Below are positions 11,594 through 24,023 of a stretch of 64,000 nt of DNA, in pieces. This DNA is from Adenanthera pavonina (lineage: Eukaryota; Streptophyta; Magnoliopsida; Fabales; Fabaceae): the NCBI GenBank assembly GCA_026686845.1, contig JAIVEN010000010.1, positions 35,376,001 to 35,440,000 of the forward strand, written 5' to 3'. Numbering within the stretch: the stretch's first letter is position 1; every line of letters starts with the position of its first letter. The translations under genes were made by a program, and so were the position numbers. The notes beneath the pieces were generated by a model that saw nothing but the letters and a program-made list of their open reading frames with translations, was not told the origin of the DNA and searched no databases.

Positions 11594-12302
11594 GTGATTG
11601 TCCTCACCTCGGTCCTTCACTGCAATTAAATGGGCCCCTAGTCACAAATTGCAAATATGTGTTTTATTTGGTTTTGAATCGCGATTTTCCCACCACCAAA
11701 TCCAATGAAGGGCCACTATAAAGTCCATATCTGAAGAAACAGTCAGTACCCTCAAAGCCGAGAGCACAGGTTCCGACACGCCTCCTTTCAATTTTAGAAC
11801 GTCAATTGCCAAACGCTATCGATCACTGAACTGTCTGTCACCCTTATTTCCCACATTCTCCAAAAGGTATAAACTTCATATATACCACCTTCGATATTCT
11901 TACTCTAACCTCAGTTTCACCGATTTTTGTACCCTCCCTTCTTCTTGTTTTTGTCCCTTTCCTTATGGTTTTTCCACATCACTCCTCTCGATTGCCTTCC
12001 TCATTCATTCTTCAGCTCAGCTCAATGTCGTTTTTGTCAGAGAAATCGATCACGTTTCCTGTCGTAAAGGGTAGGTTTCTGCTCTCCATCTCTGCCATTT
12101 CTGAGGTTTTGAATTTAAATCTCCTGCACATTATTTGGTTTTTGTTATTTTTATAACGCAATTCGTATCTTACAGTGAGTTCCATCTGATGATATATACC
12201 TACTGATAACAAGTGAGATTATTTCTAAGAAGCCCTGGTTTGTTCCCAACGTTATAGGAGTTAACTTTCTAATTTGCACTGATACATTCAATTTCATACA
12301 GG

Positions 12303-12341
12303 ATGCTGAGTGTCGAGTGTCTATTGATCAGAGACTGCTAA
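12303..12341 (+). promoter_or_regulatory. Upstream ORF (12 codons) in the 5' UTR of the DUF668 gene
   Basis: The leader probably has an intron from a GT near 12071 to the AG at 12300-12301. The exon that follows opens almost at once with ATG and reads MLSVECLLIRDC, then stops, 30 nt before the main ATG. If transcribed as inferred, scanning ribosomes meet it first. Confidence 0.4.
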
Positions 12342-12371
12342 TTAGGTTTGAGCATTATATTGTGACTATCA

Positions 12372-13910
12372 ATGAGGGGTGAAACAGTGAATGGGTCATG
12401 GATCAGTGCTCTGTGGCCAGTCTCCCCCAAGTCTGCATCAGCCGAAAAGGCTGTAGTAGGAATTTTGGCATCAGAAATTTCTTGCTTGATGTTGAAGGTG
12501 GTTCATTTATGGCATTCTTTGGGGGACGATGAGGTAATGAGTTTGAGGGAGGAAATAGTAAACTCACTTGGGGTCAAAATGCTGGTTTCTGACGATGACA
12601 ATTTCTTGATGGAACTTGCATTGAATGAGATACTCCATACCTTCCAATGCTTAGCAAGATTTGTGGCCAGGTTGAGCAAGAGGTGTGAGGATCCTGTTTA
12701 TCATCGTTATGAACAGTTTGTAGATAATCCAGTTCAGAATTTTTTCCAGTGGTCTGGGTGGGAATACAGACTGAAAAAGATGGACAAGAAGGTGAAGAAA
12801 ATGGAAAGATTTGCAGCAGCTGTGTCACAGTTGTCTCAAGAGCTTGAAGTACTGGCAGAGCGAGAACAGACTTTCAGGAGAATGCGGGCGAATCCTGAGT
12901 TGAGTCGAGTCGAATTGCTGGAGTTTCAGAGAAAGGTCATGTTGCAGCGCCAAGAAGTAAGAACCCTGAAAGACATGTCTCCGTGGAACAGAAGTTATGA
13001 TTATATTGTCCGCTTGTTGGCAAGATCACTATTTACAATTCTAGAGAGGATCATACGTGTCTTCGGAAATTATCCCCAGCAACAGAATGATTCTAAATGT
13101 GTGCATCCTCATCCCCTTCGACAGACCTATTGCTTCCCTACTATGCATTTTAATGTTCATCAATCACAGAATGGTCCAGATAGGTTAGATATAGAACATC
13201 TTGACAAGAGCAAAAGAAAGAATAAACATCAACATGCTCTTCATTCAGAAACCAAGCAGCTGGGACATATTGGTCCTTTCATGGGATGCATGTCAGTAGG
13301 AACTAATTCTCCTGTTGTATCAAGCTACAGGGCAACAAAGGGTGGTTTTATGAGGACAAGTGATTATCAAATCAATAGTGTTGTTGGCAAAACCAAAACT
13401 ACAGATAATTACTCATGTCTATTTAACAGAATGAGTATATATTCAAAACTATCCATCAATAGTCGATTAAGACCAGCACCATTTACTCTCGGTGATGCTG
13501 CTTTAGATCTTCACTATGCCATTGTGATTATACTGATAGAGAAGATTGCCTCATCACCAAACATGATCGATTCTGAAACCAGGGACGAGCTGTACAGCAT
13601 GTTACCAACAACAATGAAAACTGCTCTGAGGGCTAAGCTCAAGAGATGTGGCGAAAGAAAGGCTTCCTCGGCCTATGACCTTGCATCAGGATGGAGTGTG
13701 GTAGTGTCGCAGATTTTAGGATGGTTGGCTCCACTGGCTCATAATATGGTAAGGTGGCATTCTGAGAGGAATTTCGAGAAGAAGCATACAACTTCCAAGA
13801 CAAATATCCTGCTGGTCCAGACTCTCTACTTTGCAAACCAAGCAAAAGCTGAAGCTGCCATTGTAAAACTTCTTGTTGGTCTAAATTACATGTGCCGGAA
13901 GTTCGGTTGA
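12372..13910 (+). CDS. DUF3475/DUF668 protein, PSK SIMULATOR-like
   Basis: A 512-residue protein from one uninterrupted reading frame. Near residues 26-85 is a DUF3475-type region (GILASEISCLMLKVVHLWHS, then SLREEIVNSLGVKMLVSDDD). A charged coiled-coil-like part follows (about 135-200), then a polar linker, then a DUF668-type region from about residue 372 (TLGDAALDLHYAIVIILIEK, ending SQILGWLAPLAHNMVRWHSE). Plant proteins with this pair include the PSI1-PSI3 growth regulators linked to phytosulfokine signalling and a shorter group like At5g51670 and At3g23160. The length and the lack of an N-terminal MGG/MGS myristoylation signal place this one nearer the shorter group. Its molecular activity is not known. 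The start is the first ATG in frame, in a short leader probably interrupted by one intron. A Stowaway-like fragment begins just after the stop. Confidence 0.9.
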   Translation: MRGETVNGSWISALWPVSPKSASAEKAVVGILASEISCLMLKVVHLWHSLGDDEVMSLREEIVNSLGVKMLVSDDDNFLMELALNEILHTFQCLARFVARLSKRCEDPVYHRYEQFVDNPVQNFFQWSGWEYRLKKMDKKVKKMERFAAAVSQLSQELEVLAEREQTFRRMRANPELSRVELLEFQRKVMLQRQEVRTLKDMSPWNRSYDYIVRLLARSLFTILERIIRVFGNYPQQQNDSKCVHPHPLRQTYCFPTMHFNVHQSQNGPDRLDIEHLDKSKRKNKHQHALHSETKQLGHIGPFMGCMSVGTNSPVVSSYRATKGGFMRTSDYQINSVVGKTKTTDNYSCLFNRMSIYSKLSINSRLRPAPFTLGDAALDLHYAIVIILIEKIASSPNMIDSETRDELYSMLPTTMKTALRAKLKRCGERKASSAYDLASGWSVVVSQILGWLAPLAHNMVRWHSERNFEKKHTTSKTNILLVQTLYFANQAKAEAAIVKLLVGLNYMCRKFG

Positions 13911-16057
13911 TTGGGGGTTGTACTAACTTTAACTAATACTCCCTCCAATCCTTAATATAGTATTCTTTAATATAGTAATCTTTATGATTTTTAATATACA
14001 ATCTTTTTAATTAAATCACACGAATTAGGAAAAGAGTTAAAATCAATTAACTATCTCGATTTCTCCAAAAATTATAATATTTTTTCAAAACTATCCTTCT
14101 TTATTCTCTCTCTCTTTGGAATACATTAAATAGGGATATTTTTTGAAAATAGATAATAAATACTTCCTCATATATTGTAATGAATCCTATATTTAGGATC
14201 AGCATAAAAAATCTTATATATAGAAATATAAGTTTGAGCCTTGGGTATATAAATGTATTAAATACTTATTAAGAAAGTTTTTCTGCCCCTTGTATCTTAT
14301 CGGGTTCAATCTGATTTAGTTGGAGTTTAAAAATGATTGTCAAATACTGGTTGGTTTGAGACAAATATAATAGATTTAGACTTTATTTGGAATAAAGAAA
14401 AAATCAGGAAATATTAATACTAGAAGAGAAAATAATGAAAAATTTAGACAAAAAAATGTTTAAATTTTTTTTTATTTTCTCTGTAAATTTTCCTATTCCC
14501 CCTATTTTTTCTTCTTTCAAAGGAGGGTTAAAGTTTATGTAACTAGCTCTCCTGGTTGATTGAGAAAGAATGAATTTTATGAAGTTTTGTAGTGTCTGAC
14601 ATGACATTGAGTACCTCCTCTCCTTGTTAGGGTGTGGTACCCTACAGCACTATTTCAATTCCTACCATACTTTTTGCATGAATCGATTTGGTTACGAGTG
14701 CTTAGCTTTAAATGCTTTTGTTCAAAGTCTTATTTAGCAAATAATAAATGTTTAACATCTAATTTTTAAATTATTTTAATTATTGAATTGATTACAAATT
14801 ATTTATTGATCTTACAAATTCTCAAAATTATTTGACTCAAATTCTTATTAACTAAGGCTGATTAAAAAAATTTTAGTGAAAAAGATTTAATGTTGATTGG
14901 ATAATTTAAAACCTAATTTTCGAATCAAGTGCTTTTCAAATTTATTGCAAATCAGCCATTGGTCTTATTAATTTTCTACATCCAAATTTTAATTCAAAAT
15001 AAATAAAAAATTAAATTTTGACATGAACTGTTTTGATTTAAAGTAATAAGGAAATTCATGAATTGAAAAGATATCATGTTGACTAGAGTAATTTATATGG
15101 AGTAATTTAGAATGAAAGATTTAATCGTTAATTTTCAAATCATCTAATTTTCTCTGGCAAAAAAATAATCATTTAATTTTCATATTTAATACGAATCTTT
15201 CTTATCACGAATTTTTAATTAATTACCTTTCTAGCCAAAAACAAATAATTAATTCAATTTCAGAATCCAATCTTAAATTCAAAAAATATTATTTCATGGA
15301 ATCTGATCCAATATCATTTTGGTTGCATAGAAATGAGTCACTTTCTGACCAAAAAAAAAAAGAGTCACTTTGCTGAATAAGATTGAATTTATATTTGGAT
15401 CTAAAATTAATTATTAAATTAAAATTTAAAAATTAAAAGTCATTGTTTAGTTATTTAACAAGTTTTGTTTTTTAACATGTCCATTCCTAATTGATTAAAT
15501 TCCTTAAGCTTTCAATTGGTATAATTTCCATATTTTTATTGGGCATTGGGAAATTTGCAAGGTTGGAACAGCCGCATGTGGTAAGTCATTGAGGCCAAAT
15601 TCATCAATTTTAGGGGAAATATATATATGTAGACATTAAATATATGGGAGACGATAGCTTTTATATTTTACGCCATCTAATTATATGAAAGGTAGATTAG
15701 TGCAAATTAATTGATTTTGATAAGAAGTGGTATAATATCATGTATGTTACGCGATTTGATTTATTTTTGGAGCTTCGATGCATTGCATAGTTTCGCATAC
15801 AAGTTGGATTAGAAAAAAAAGTATACAAGTGAAAAAAACTCATACACCCAATGTCTTAAAATATTAGGAGAAAATGTAATGTGAAGCTCATTTATATATT
15901 TTTCTAAAAATTCAATAAAATAAAAAATAAGTAAATTTCTTCCATGTCTGTCGCCATCTAATATCTTAACACGTTTGTTACCCAACGTAATTTTACGATT
16001 CTTTTTTTATAAACAAAGTTTCTCTGAAAAAAAAGTGCTAGCACTGGCCTAGCTCCG

Positions 16058-16090
<33 letters not shown>

Positions 16091-17880
16091 GAGTTTGCAT
16101 TATTTCAATTTCAATTTATGTAGTACCAAGACTCCACAACTCAGGTTAGTTGAGTTAATTTGCACGTACAAATTCTTATGAAATTGTACTTTATCTCTAA
16201 AAAATTTTCATATAAATTCTTATAAAATGGTTTTATTTAAAAAAATAACAATAATAATTTGGCTAATCTAGTCCCACCTACTCTTATCAACCCAATTTTT
16301 TTGGGGTCAGAAACAAATCAAACCCATTTGGACTGACTAAGAAAAATATCAACCTGGACGAGCTGTGCATCAAACCAACCATATTGACTAGTTCAAATAT
16401 TTTTATTTTTTATTTTTATTGGTTGTTAAACAAAATAATATCTTTTTCTGGATTAAATATTTTTCTATGTTCTAATATTATATAAGTATTACCCTCGTTC
16501 ATAATTATTATGAATAATTATAGATTTACTTAATAAATATTATGATGATGAATTGTTAATTGACTATTTTAAGTTTAATATAACCTTATTTAAATTTAAA
16601 TATTAAGTTATAAAAGTTACTAATAATATTTTTTTAATTAATGTATAATATTTTAATATATAAAATTAAAATAATGTTAATTTAATTATATTTCGATCAC
16701 AATTAATCTTGAATCAATGTCTTAACTTCTCCAATGATCATGGTACAGTTTTCAAAGTATTGGCCCACCCAATTATGTAGCCTAAATAAAATAAAATAAA
16801 TAAATAAATCCATCATCTCACATGTTAAACTAGGAGGATTATTTTAAAAAACTTTTCTTCCCACATTTTTTTAGTGGACTTGTTGAAGGTATTAATTATT
16901 GTTGGCTTATCCCACATAAACAAGTAATGAATAAATAGTGTTAAGATTTTAAACAAAAAAAAATTAACATAGATATTATGTTCATAGGCTTATAGTTATA
17001 GTTAATTCTCAAAGTTGAGAAAGAATTCTTTGCATTTATAATAATAATAATAATAATAAGAATAAGAATAGGTACTAACGATAATATAGATGAGATTAAT
17101 TATATTTGATCTAATAGTTATAAAACACAATTTTAGCAGATCTGATCAAATCATGGTCGACTGTTATTTTAAAGCGTAGTTTAGTTACCAACTGTTAACG
17201 TTAGTGAATAGTCATGATACAAAATGAATCAAAGAAAAATTATATTCAGAAACCTTGATTCATAAAAATTAATTTGGGAAGGATTTAATTGCAACTCGAA
17301 TTTTTTTTAACATTACACATAGTCTTTAAGAGATAAATCACACTATTAATGAATTTTAAATAGTGATGTATTCTACACATTTTATATTTTATAGTAATAC
17401 TGAAATAGATTTTAAGAAGATTTAACCATTTCAAATAATTTGATTTAATTATTAAAATTTTTAATTATAAATTTCATAAACTTAAAATTCTTAATTTTAA
17501 TTTTAATTTTATCAACCGGATTAAATTAAAGTATATTTATTACAGACACTGAGCACCATAAAAAATAAAGAGAAAATGATAATTGAGTACTAAAATTTTA
17601 AATTAAATATAATAAAAAATTTTACAATTTTTTCAGTAATAAATACAAAATAAAACAGTAATAAATTCATTATATCCAATAATCAAAAAAACTACAAAAT
17701 TCCTCTATTTCAAAATTTTGCTCCCAATGTCATTTTCCCAAAAATAAAAAAAAATAAAATAAGATAAAACAAGAATAACGGCCTAGGGTGGGGCCCACAG
17801 AGTAATAGCGTGCACTGGTCATGTTGTCGTAGAAAATGGACCTTATCGTCTCTCTCCACCACCTTCCTCGCTTGGATTTT
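13911..17880. other. Gene-free AT-rich spacer between the DUF668 gene and XRI1
   Basis: From 13939 one end of a Stowaway-type MITE is seen (TA then CTCCCTCCAATCCTTAATAT) without a matching second end. A (TA)n run lies at about 16058-16079 and an AAT run at about 17038-17060. Nothing coding was found on either strand. Confidence 0.6.
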
Positions 17881-17890
17881 CTTGTTTCTT

Positions 17891-17903
17891 CTTTTAATAA
17901 AAG
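17891..17903. promoter_or_regulatory. Candidate SOG1-binding motif CTT(N)7AAG upstream of XRI1
   Basis: CTTTTAATAAAAG matches the palindromic CTT(N)7AAG motif reported for SOG1, the plant NAC-type master regulator of the DNA-damage response. It ends 287 bp before the XRI1 start codon. XRI1 is known to be strongly induced by ionising radiation. Six fixed bases in an AT-rich promoter can occur by chance, so this is only a candidate. Confidence 0.35.
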
Positions 17904-18190
17904 GCTTTAAACTTGAAAATATAAAACCGGGAAATTAGCAAAAAGCACACTTATGCACATAGAAAAAAGAGAAACACAAACGGCGATTTGTGCGTGTAGG
18001 GTTCTTTACAGTTTTCACATATGCAGCAGCACACATCTCAAGCATCGCTGTGTGAAACGGAAGCTGCTATCTAGCGTGATCGATCTCTCTGTAACGGCTA
18101 GTTTCTAGGGTGGCTAGGGGAAGAAGATTGAGAGTAAGGAAGAGAGGAGGGGCTGTGATCACCTAGAAGAGTTTTGTTGCTGCTGTTGAT

Positions 18191-21100
18191 ATGGATTACG
18201 ACAATGACCAGTAAATCTCTCTTTTTCTCTCTCTTTTTCTGGGTCTGATCGGTTTGCTAGATGGGTTAGTGTGGTTTAGGAAGACAAACTTTGGGAAATG
18301 CACTTCGTGTTTTAACTTTGAAGATGTTTTGACTCGTTCAATCTGCTTTATTTTCTTTTCTATGCACGTTCTATTGGGCGTTTCCCATGTATCCGGGGTT
18401 CCTATTGTCTCTTTTGCTTTTGCTCTATGCGTTTTTTTTTTCCCTAATATTGGCTCTAGCATGTCATTTCTGTTTTTATTTAGTTTTTCTTGGGTAATCA
18501 TAAAACTCTTGATTGTTCAATTTGTTTGTTTGAGATTCTGAGGATAATGAGATTTTGATTTAATTGGTGAGTCATCATTTGCATCCCAATTGTCTTGTTG
18601 TACTTTTTTTCCCGTTCTCCCCTTTACTTTTTACAGTTATGCTTGGCCTAATACTTTTATAAAAAGTAAAACCGCTTAAACACATAAGTATGACTGGTTT
18701 TCTTTGTGTAGGATCTCATTGTTTTGCTACTCGGTTGTAATTAGTGCTGCATTAGACCTAGACCATGTGGTTTACCTGAATGCTATAACTTTGGAATAGC
18801 TTGTCTATAATGTAATTATGGTGTTTACTGCTTTTGTCTGGGGGTTGTGCCCATCTTATACATAACGATTTCTTCTATGTTGGGGCTGGCTTAAACTTTT
18901 TACGTATTTTATCCCTGCCGTATTTTGAAGCTGGCTTTGTGTCGGTCAATGTTGAACTGCACCCCACACCATTTACAGTGTACTATTTCTCAATGTTACT
19001 AGGGAACCATGGGATTGGCGTAAGGAGGATCATTGTCTCCAAAGGACTTCCAATATTTGCAAGTTCCACCTTGATTTCAGGTTGATTCTTTCAGTTTCAG
19101 ATAACGCATGCTTGAGAAAATTTTGTTGTTTTGAACAGGCATGTCACAGGAGCTGTGGAATGAAGTACCTCAAAACGGAGAAGATCTTTCCTACATGTTT
19201 GATGATGAAACAACCCCAGTTAAGGCTTGCGGGGATTTAGCTTACCATGTCAATAATAGTGGTAAGGCAGTTCTCTGTAAGGCAGCTTTTTTTGAATTTT
19301 ATCTTATCTTAATATGTGCAACTTGTAAAATCGTTCATTGTCCATAAAAAAAACTTGTCAAATTGTTCTTTTTCCTTTTTATTATTGTTATCCTACTTTA
19401 ATTTTTATTAGTGAATTTCAGATAATTTACAGAATGAACAAGAGGAATGTAGAGAGACTTCTTCTCAAGTGAAGAGGCGTCGGATGCTACAATTCAGCAA
19501 TGAAGATAGTAACCTTTCCCTGTCCTATGAAGACATGTCCTCAGTATACTTAAAATTAAATGTGAGTTCTAGCAGCTTTTTCTTTAACTGACTCCTCATA
19601 CCCAAAGCATGCTCGATGGTTCTAACTTCTAACAATATACAAAAGTTATTTTGGTTCAAATGCTAAATATCTCACCACTTTGATGAATGATGAAGTCTAG
19701 ATCTTGTCTTTCCTCATTCTTTACTTTTAAATCTTCCATGATGATATTACTTTCATCTTGTTGATTAGGAAAACAATGAATGGTGCTGTGACTCAGTGTA
19801 ATTTGTCTCAGTTTTATTCTCTTGGGTTTCTCTTCATTTATATTAGACCTATATCTTTCACAACTATCTTTGTGTGAAGAAAAATTAGCTTTTTTCACTT
19901 GTATTATTATTCAATCGATTCTGCTGCTAAGTGGAGCTTATTCACAGATTTTCTGATTAATATTTTTTGTTAGCATATGATGGTTTGGTATAGAATTCTG
20001 TCAGCTTAATCCTTTAGGATGACTGTTGATCATATGCAATACCCGAACTTGCTGATGATGCATTTGCATTGTATTAGCCCTCTTTGTGGATAGGGGATTT
20101 AGTCCTCCATAATCCATATGATTAAAAGTTTTCTTGCCTCTTGCATTTATGCATTCAAGAGTTCACAACTTCCAGTGAGCCAGATCTTTCAAGATCATGT
20201 TGTTTCATTACGTATATAGGGGAAGGAGGATGCAATGAAAGACGTTCTTTTCGAAGTTTCACAATTGGCTTCTGGGACATCAGGTTTTCCTTTTGCTAGA
20301 TTCTTTTTTTATTGCATAGTTGCGTATTTACTTTGGATCTTTCTCCAATCATGATGGAATATGTGGTAGGAAACACATCTGGATCCAGCTGTGAAGATCT
20401 TGAGCAGTCAGCTGAAGGGTGGCTTGCAGAATGCCTCAATGATGCTGAAATGGATTTTAGTCCTGATGATGTTATGTATGTCTCTCCAAATCTGATTTTT
20501 GTCATATAGTCATTTGTACAAAATAATCTAACAATTATGTCATCTCACTCAGGAATTTTTCAGGGCAAGACAATGTTCAGATTAATGTTTCAGGTACATG
20601 ACATGGCTTGTCATCCAATATTATTCGTTGATTTTGTCTTTTTCCTCCTTCTTTCTTCTTTTCTGTATGCATATATGCTTGGAAAAGACTTACCCAACAG
20701 TTCTTTAGGTGTTTATTATCTAGTTCTATTGAAACATAACGGTGGTGAACTTTTCCAGAAGACCATCGTTGAGCTATATTAAATCTTCATTTGTCATATT
20801 TTTATTAGAGAACATGATAACAAATTCCTAAAATTTGTATCCAGATTTTCTCCTTTATATTATTCATAGTGTTAATTTTGTCTTGCAGAGCTCAGCGATG
20901 TCTCACCAAGTTATGAACAAAATGTGGTTCAGCAGCGTGTCACTCGAACGCCCAAAAATATAATCTTTAAAGGTTTAACTTTGTTCTAGATATGGTCTTT
21001 CTTTACTAGATATCCTCTTCGGTTCTCACTGAATTATCCTCCAGTGACATGGAACTGTTTACTAAATTCCCTTGTATGCTATATGATATCGATATGTTAG

Positions 21101-21457
21101 AATGCAACAATATCCTTAATCAAGGAAACAATGTTTGACATGAAAATCTAACTACTTGAGATTGGTTTTATGTGTATAGGTAGGAAATCTTTCATACGAG
21201 CACCCACAAAGTTGGCTTCTTCAGTGGCTTATCCATTTGCCTTCATTAAACCCAGTGGTGCTCATGGAGATGTAACCCTGAAGGAAATAAACCAGCGGAT
21301 TCAGACTCCACCTCCTTCAAAACCCAAGAAAAACAATGAAGAAGATCCATCTGCTTACCCAAAATCAGCCTTTTCAGGGAAGCCTGTAGTTGGCAAAACA
21401 AAAATTCGCACTGAAGGGGGAAAAGGCAGCATTACAATCATGAGAACGAAAGGCTAA
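18191..21457 (+). CDS. XRI1: XRI1 (X-ray induced 1), DNA-repair and meiosis protein
   Basis: Nine coding exons: 18191-18210, 19003-19019 (3' end uncertain), 19139-19261, 19422-19561, 20220-20283, 20370-20475, 20553-20593, 20889-20972 and 21180-21457, all with GT-AG borders. With the 17-nt exon 2 the total is 873 nt, or 290 residues. Recognition rests on SYMFDDETTPVKACGDLAY in exon 3, the basic VKRRRMLQF in exon 4, a WLAECLNDAEMDFSPDD stretch in exon 6, and the C-terminal VAYPFAFIKPSGAHGDVTL followed by EINQRI in exon 9. In Arabidopsis (At5g48720) XRI1 is induced by ionising radiation and needed for normal meiosis and pollen; no enzyme domain is known. Exon 2 (EPWDW...) can end at 19019 (strong GTAAGG donor) or 19034, both in frame. 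Ending at 19080 would break the frame. Confidence 0.88.
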
Positions 21458-24023
21458 GTGTAAGTTATTAAGTACTTACTTTTTGTCTCACCCCTTAATA
21501 CATAGGGTTGAGGTCTTTTTCTGTAATATATGTGCCTAGCAGATTGTAGAAGTTAATACTGCAGCACTTTTCTCTTTTTTCTTTTTTGTTGACAGTCATA
21601 GAATTACTGTAGTGCTGCTTGCTGTAAGGTTGTGTTCTAGATGTCTTATTCATGGTCCATGATTACTTGACCTTATTCTGTAATGAGATGTTGATGTTTC
21701 CTAGATCCCAACAACTCCATGGCTTAGAATGACAATTTTATCAATCTTGAGCTTAGTTCTTGTAATTGAATCACGCAGATTTTTTTTTTTAATCTTATTT
21801 CTTAAGTCTTCTATTGCACGTTCCCTGTGCTGCATTTTCCTTTTCTTTATGGGAGATATTTGGTACACAAAATTGAAAGGAATATAATGGAAAAAAAAAA
21901 GTGACTTTAGAGATGGAAAATGACACTTATATCACTACTTCTAAAAAAAATTATAAAAATGAGTACAAAATATTGAGTAATAATTAGAATGACATTATCA
22001 ACATTACAAACATAGTGAAGAAAGATATCCCTTTGGTTAAGCTCACCCCCCCCCCCCCCAGGGGGGCCAAAAAAAAAAACACAAAAGCTCCTTTTCAAAA
22101 TTTTCAAGTCAAATAAGGAGAACCCAGAAAATTGATAATACTTAGTTCATGTTTAATTTCTGTTATGATTTGGGACTTCATGAATGTTGTTTTGTGGCCA
22201 TCTGGTACATGAATCAGGTTGACTTGTATTTTTTGTATCTAACTTGACATAGACTTCTTGGAGACACTTATACAACAACAGAGGTTTTAAATCCGTTGTG
22301 TAAGTTACCTATTTGCTGCTATTAATGGGTTTAATTGTGTCTTCTTCCCCCTCTCAATTTTACTCAATTCTTTTAAGGTTATTGGCATATTTTTGCTACT
22401 TGGATAAAGTTGGCCTCACTGATCTTGTATTAAAAGTACTTTTATATTTAAGATTTCCATCATCTTACACTTGCATGAGTTACATACAGTTTTGGGAACT
22501 TCAAGGAAAATGGATTTTGTTTTCTAAATAGAAAAAATAAGATGGAAGGTCCCTGGTGGCTTTGTTAGATAGAACTTGAAGAAAAAAGTTGTAGTTCAGG
22601 AAGGTCCTAAGAGCCGAAGATGAGTCAAAGATAGAGAGATATTTAACTTATGATGGAAGCTTGATGTGCGTATTATTCATAGTTTATAAATAATACAGTT
22701 TATATATGTTTTATATGATATATTGAATATATTTAATATTGATGATTGTAATGAAGATGATAAGAGAGGTTACGAACATGGCAAGTGATAAAAATAAAAT
22801 CAAACTTGGTAAAAAAGTGATAAAAACAAATAAAAAAAAAAGGAAAAAAATCTGCCACCGATGATTCTAAACAAATATAAGTTCATTTATCATTTAATCT
22901 TTGAACTTGATTTTGTCAACTGGCAGCCAACTCTACAATGTTTTTGGTGAGTTGTCAACACTACAACTTGTTAGAAAGATAAAAAAAAGCTCATGTAGTT
23001 GATATTTTTCTTTCTCAAAGCATTGGATGTTCTAGACTAATCTGTATTAAGCTAGATATATTAATCTAGATCCAGTTAGGCATGACCATAAAAGGTGACA
23101 AAGTTTTATCGCAAATATTTACGTGATTGTAATTTTAAGACTAAAAGTTGAAGTTTTTAGTTAAGTTAATATGACTCCTGCAAGTTAAATTAAGCTCACT
23201 GTCGTCATATAATTGAAACCAGAGCCGAACTTTCATGAGACGAACGAAGGCCCAAGCTAGGCCTGACGAAATTATAAGAACTCTAGCCGAAAACCCTGAT
23301 CTTTCACAAAGTATATACGATTTTCTTTTATTTTTTTAATACCTATGATTTTCTTTGTTCATTCGAAATCGAAAGTACCTGAGAGTTTAAGTGGATTGCA
23401 TGTTCTTGTTTAATTTTTTAATTTGTTTTTAGTGTATATATAAATGATCATAAATTTTAATTTAACTCTAAATTTTTATGAAATCAATATATATTTTCAA
23501 CTAAAAAATTAAATAATTTTTTATGTAAATATATACAGGGATTATGTAAAATTGTAAATCCTGCCAAAGATTTTTCCCACCCACAAAGAAAAATCTGAAA
23601 AAATATATAAAAAATTGGATAAAATAGGTAAAATGTGGTTAAAATCATTAATTTTTCCCACCCTCTAAGAATCTCATCCCCTAAAGAGATTGGATGGATG
23701 GGAACAAGGATTTTCTTTTAGTCACCAATGCAATGTAAATCCTTTAACCACCATTGGACCCAGAAAACAGACACTGCATCAAAATCTGATTATCTAAAAG
23801 TGTAAGCCTGAGTGCGAGTGATGAACGTAATCTTATTAACAAATCACACCTCTATTCATTTTCATCATCATCCACACCTCGATTCATACCTCAAACTCCA
23901 CTTCATATGGGAGAAATATATATATATATAACCTCTTATAAAAATACAAAAAAAGAAAAAATTGACGGAATCAGAGAAAAAACCCAGAAGAAAAAAATTG
24001 AGATGGGGATAGAATTGAATGAA
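21458..24023. other. 3' UTR of XRI1 and spacer to the RING gene
   Basis: The first few hundred bases, T-rich and gene-like in composition, are probably the XRI1 3' UTR. The rest is AT-rich with no credible ORF. It includes a poly-C/poly-G tract at 22046-22066 and a TA run near 23919-23931. Confidence 0.55.
22046..22066. repeat. Poly-C run of 14, then A, then six G
   Basis: C14-A-G6, followed after CC by about twelve A. It can fold into a short C/G hairpin and resembles the tracts at 10733 and 55603. Confidence 0.9.

Larger units (their letters stand above)
6975..11750. other. Gene-free AT-rich spacer
   Basis: No ORF with protein-like composition is seen on either strand. Contents: scattered TA runs (about 8441-8463), a poly-C run (10733-10754), a degenerate tandem repeat (11307-11593), and promoter-like sequence close to the following gene. 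Much of it is probably old transposon debris, but I cannot assign families. Confidence 0.6.

Noticed and set aside
18834..19085. Plus-strand ORF of 83 residues ahead of XRI1 exon 3
   Set aside because: It is mostly intron sequence; only its last part overlaps exon 2, and in another frame.
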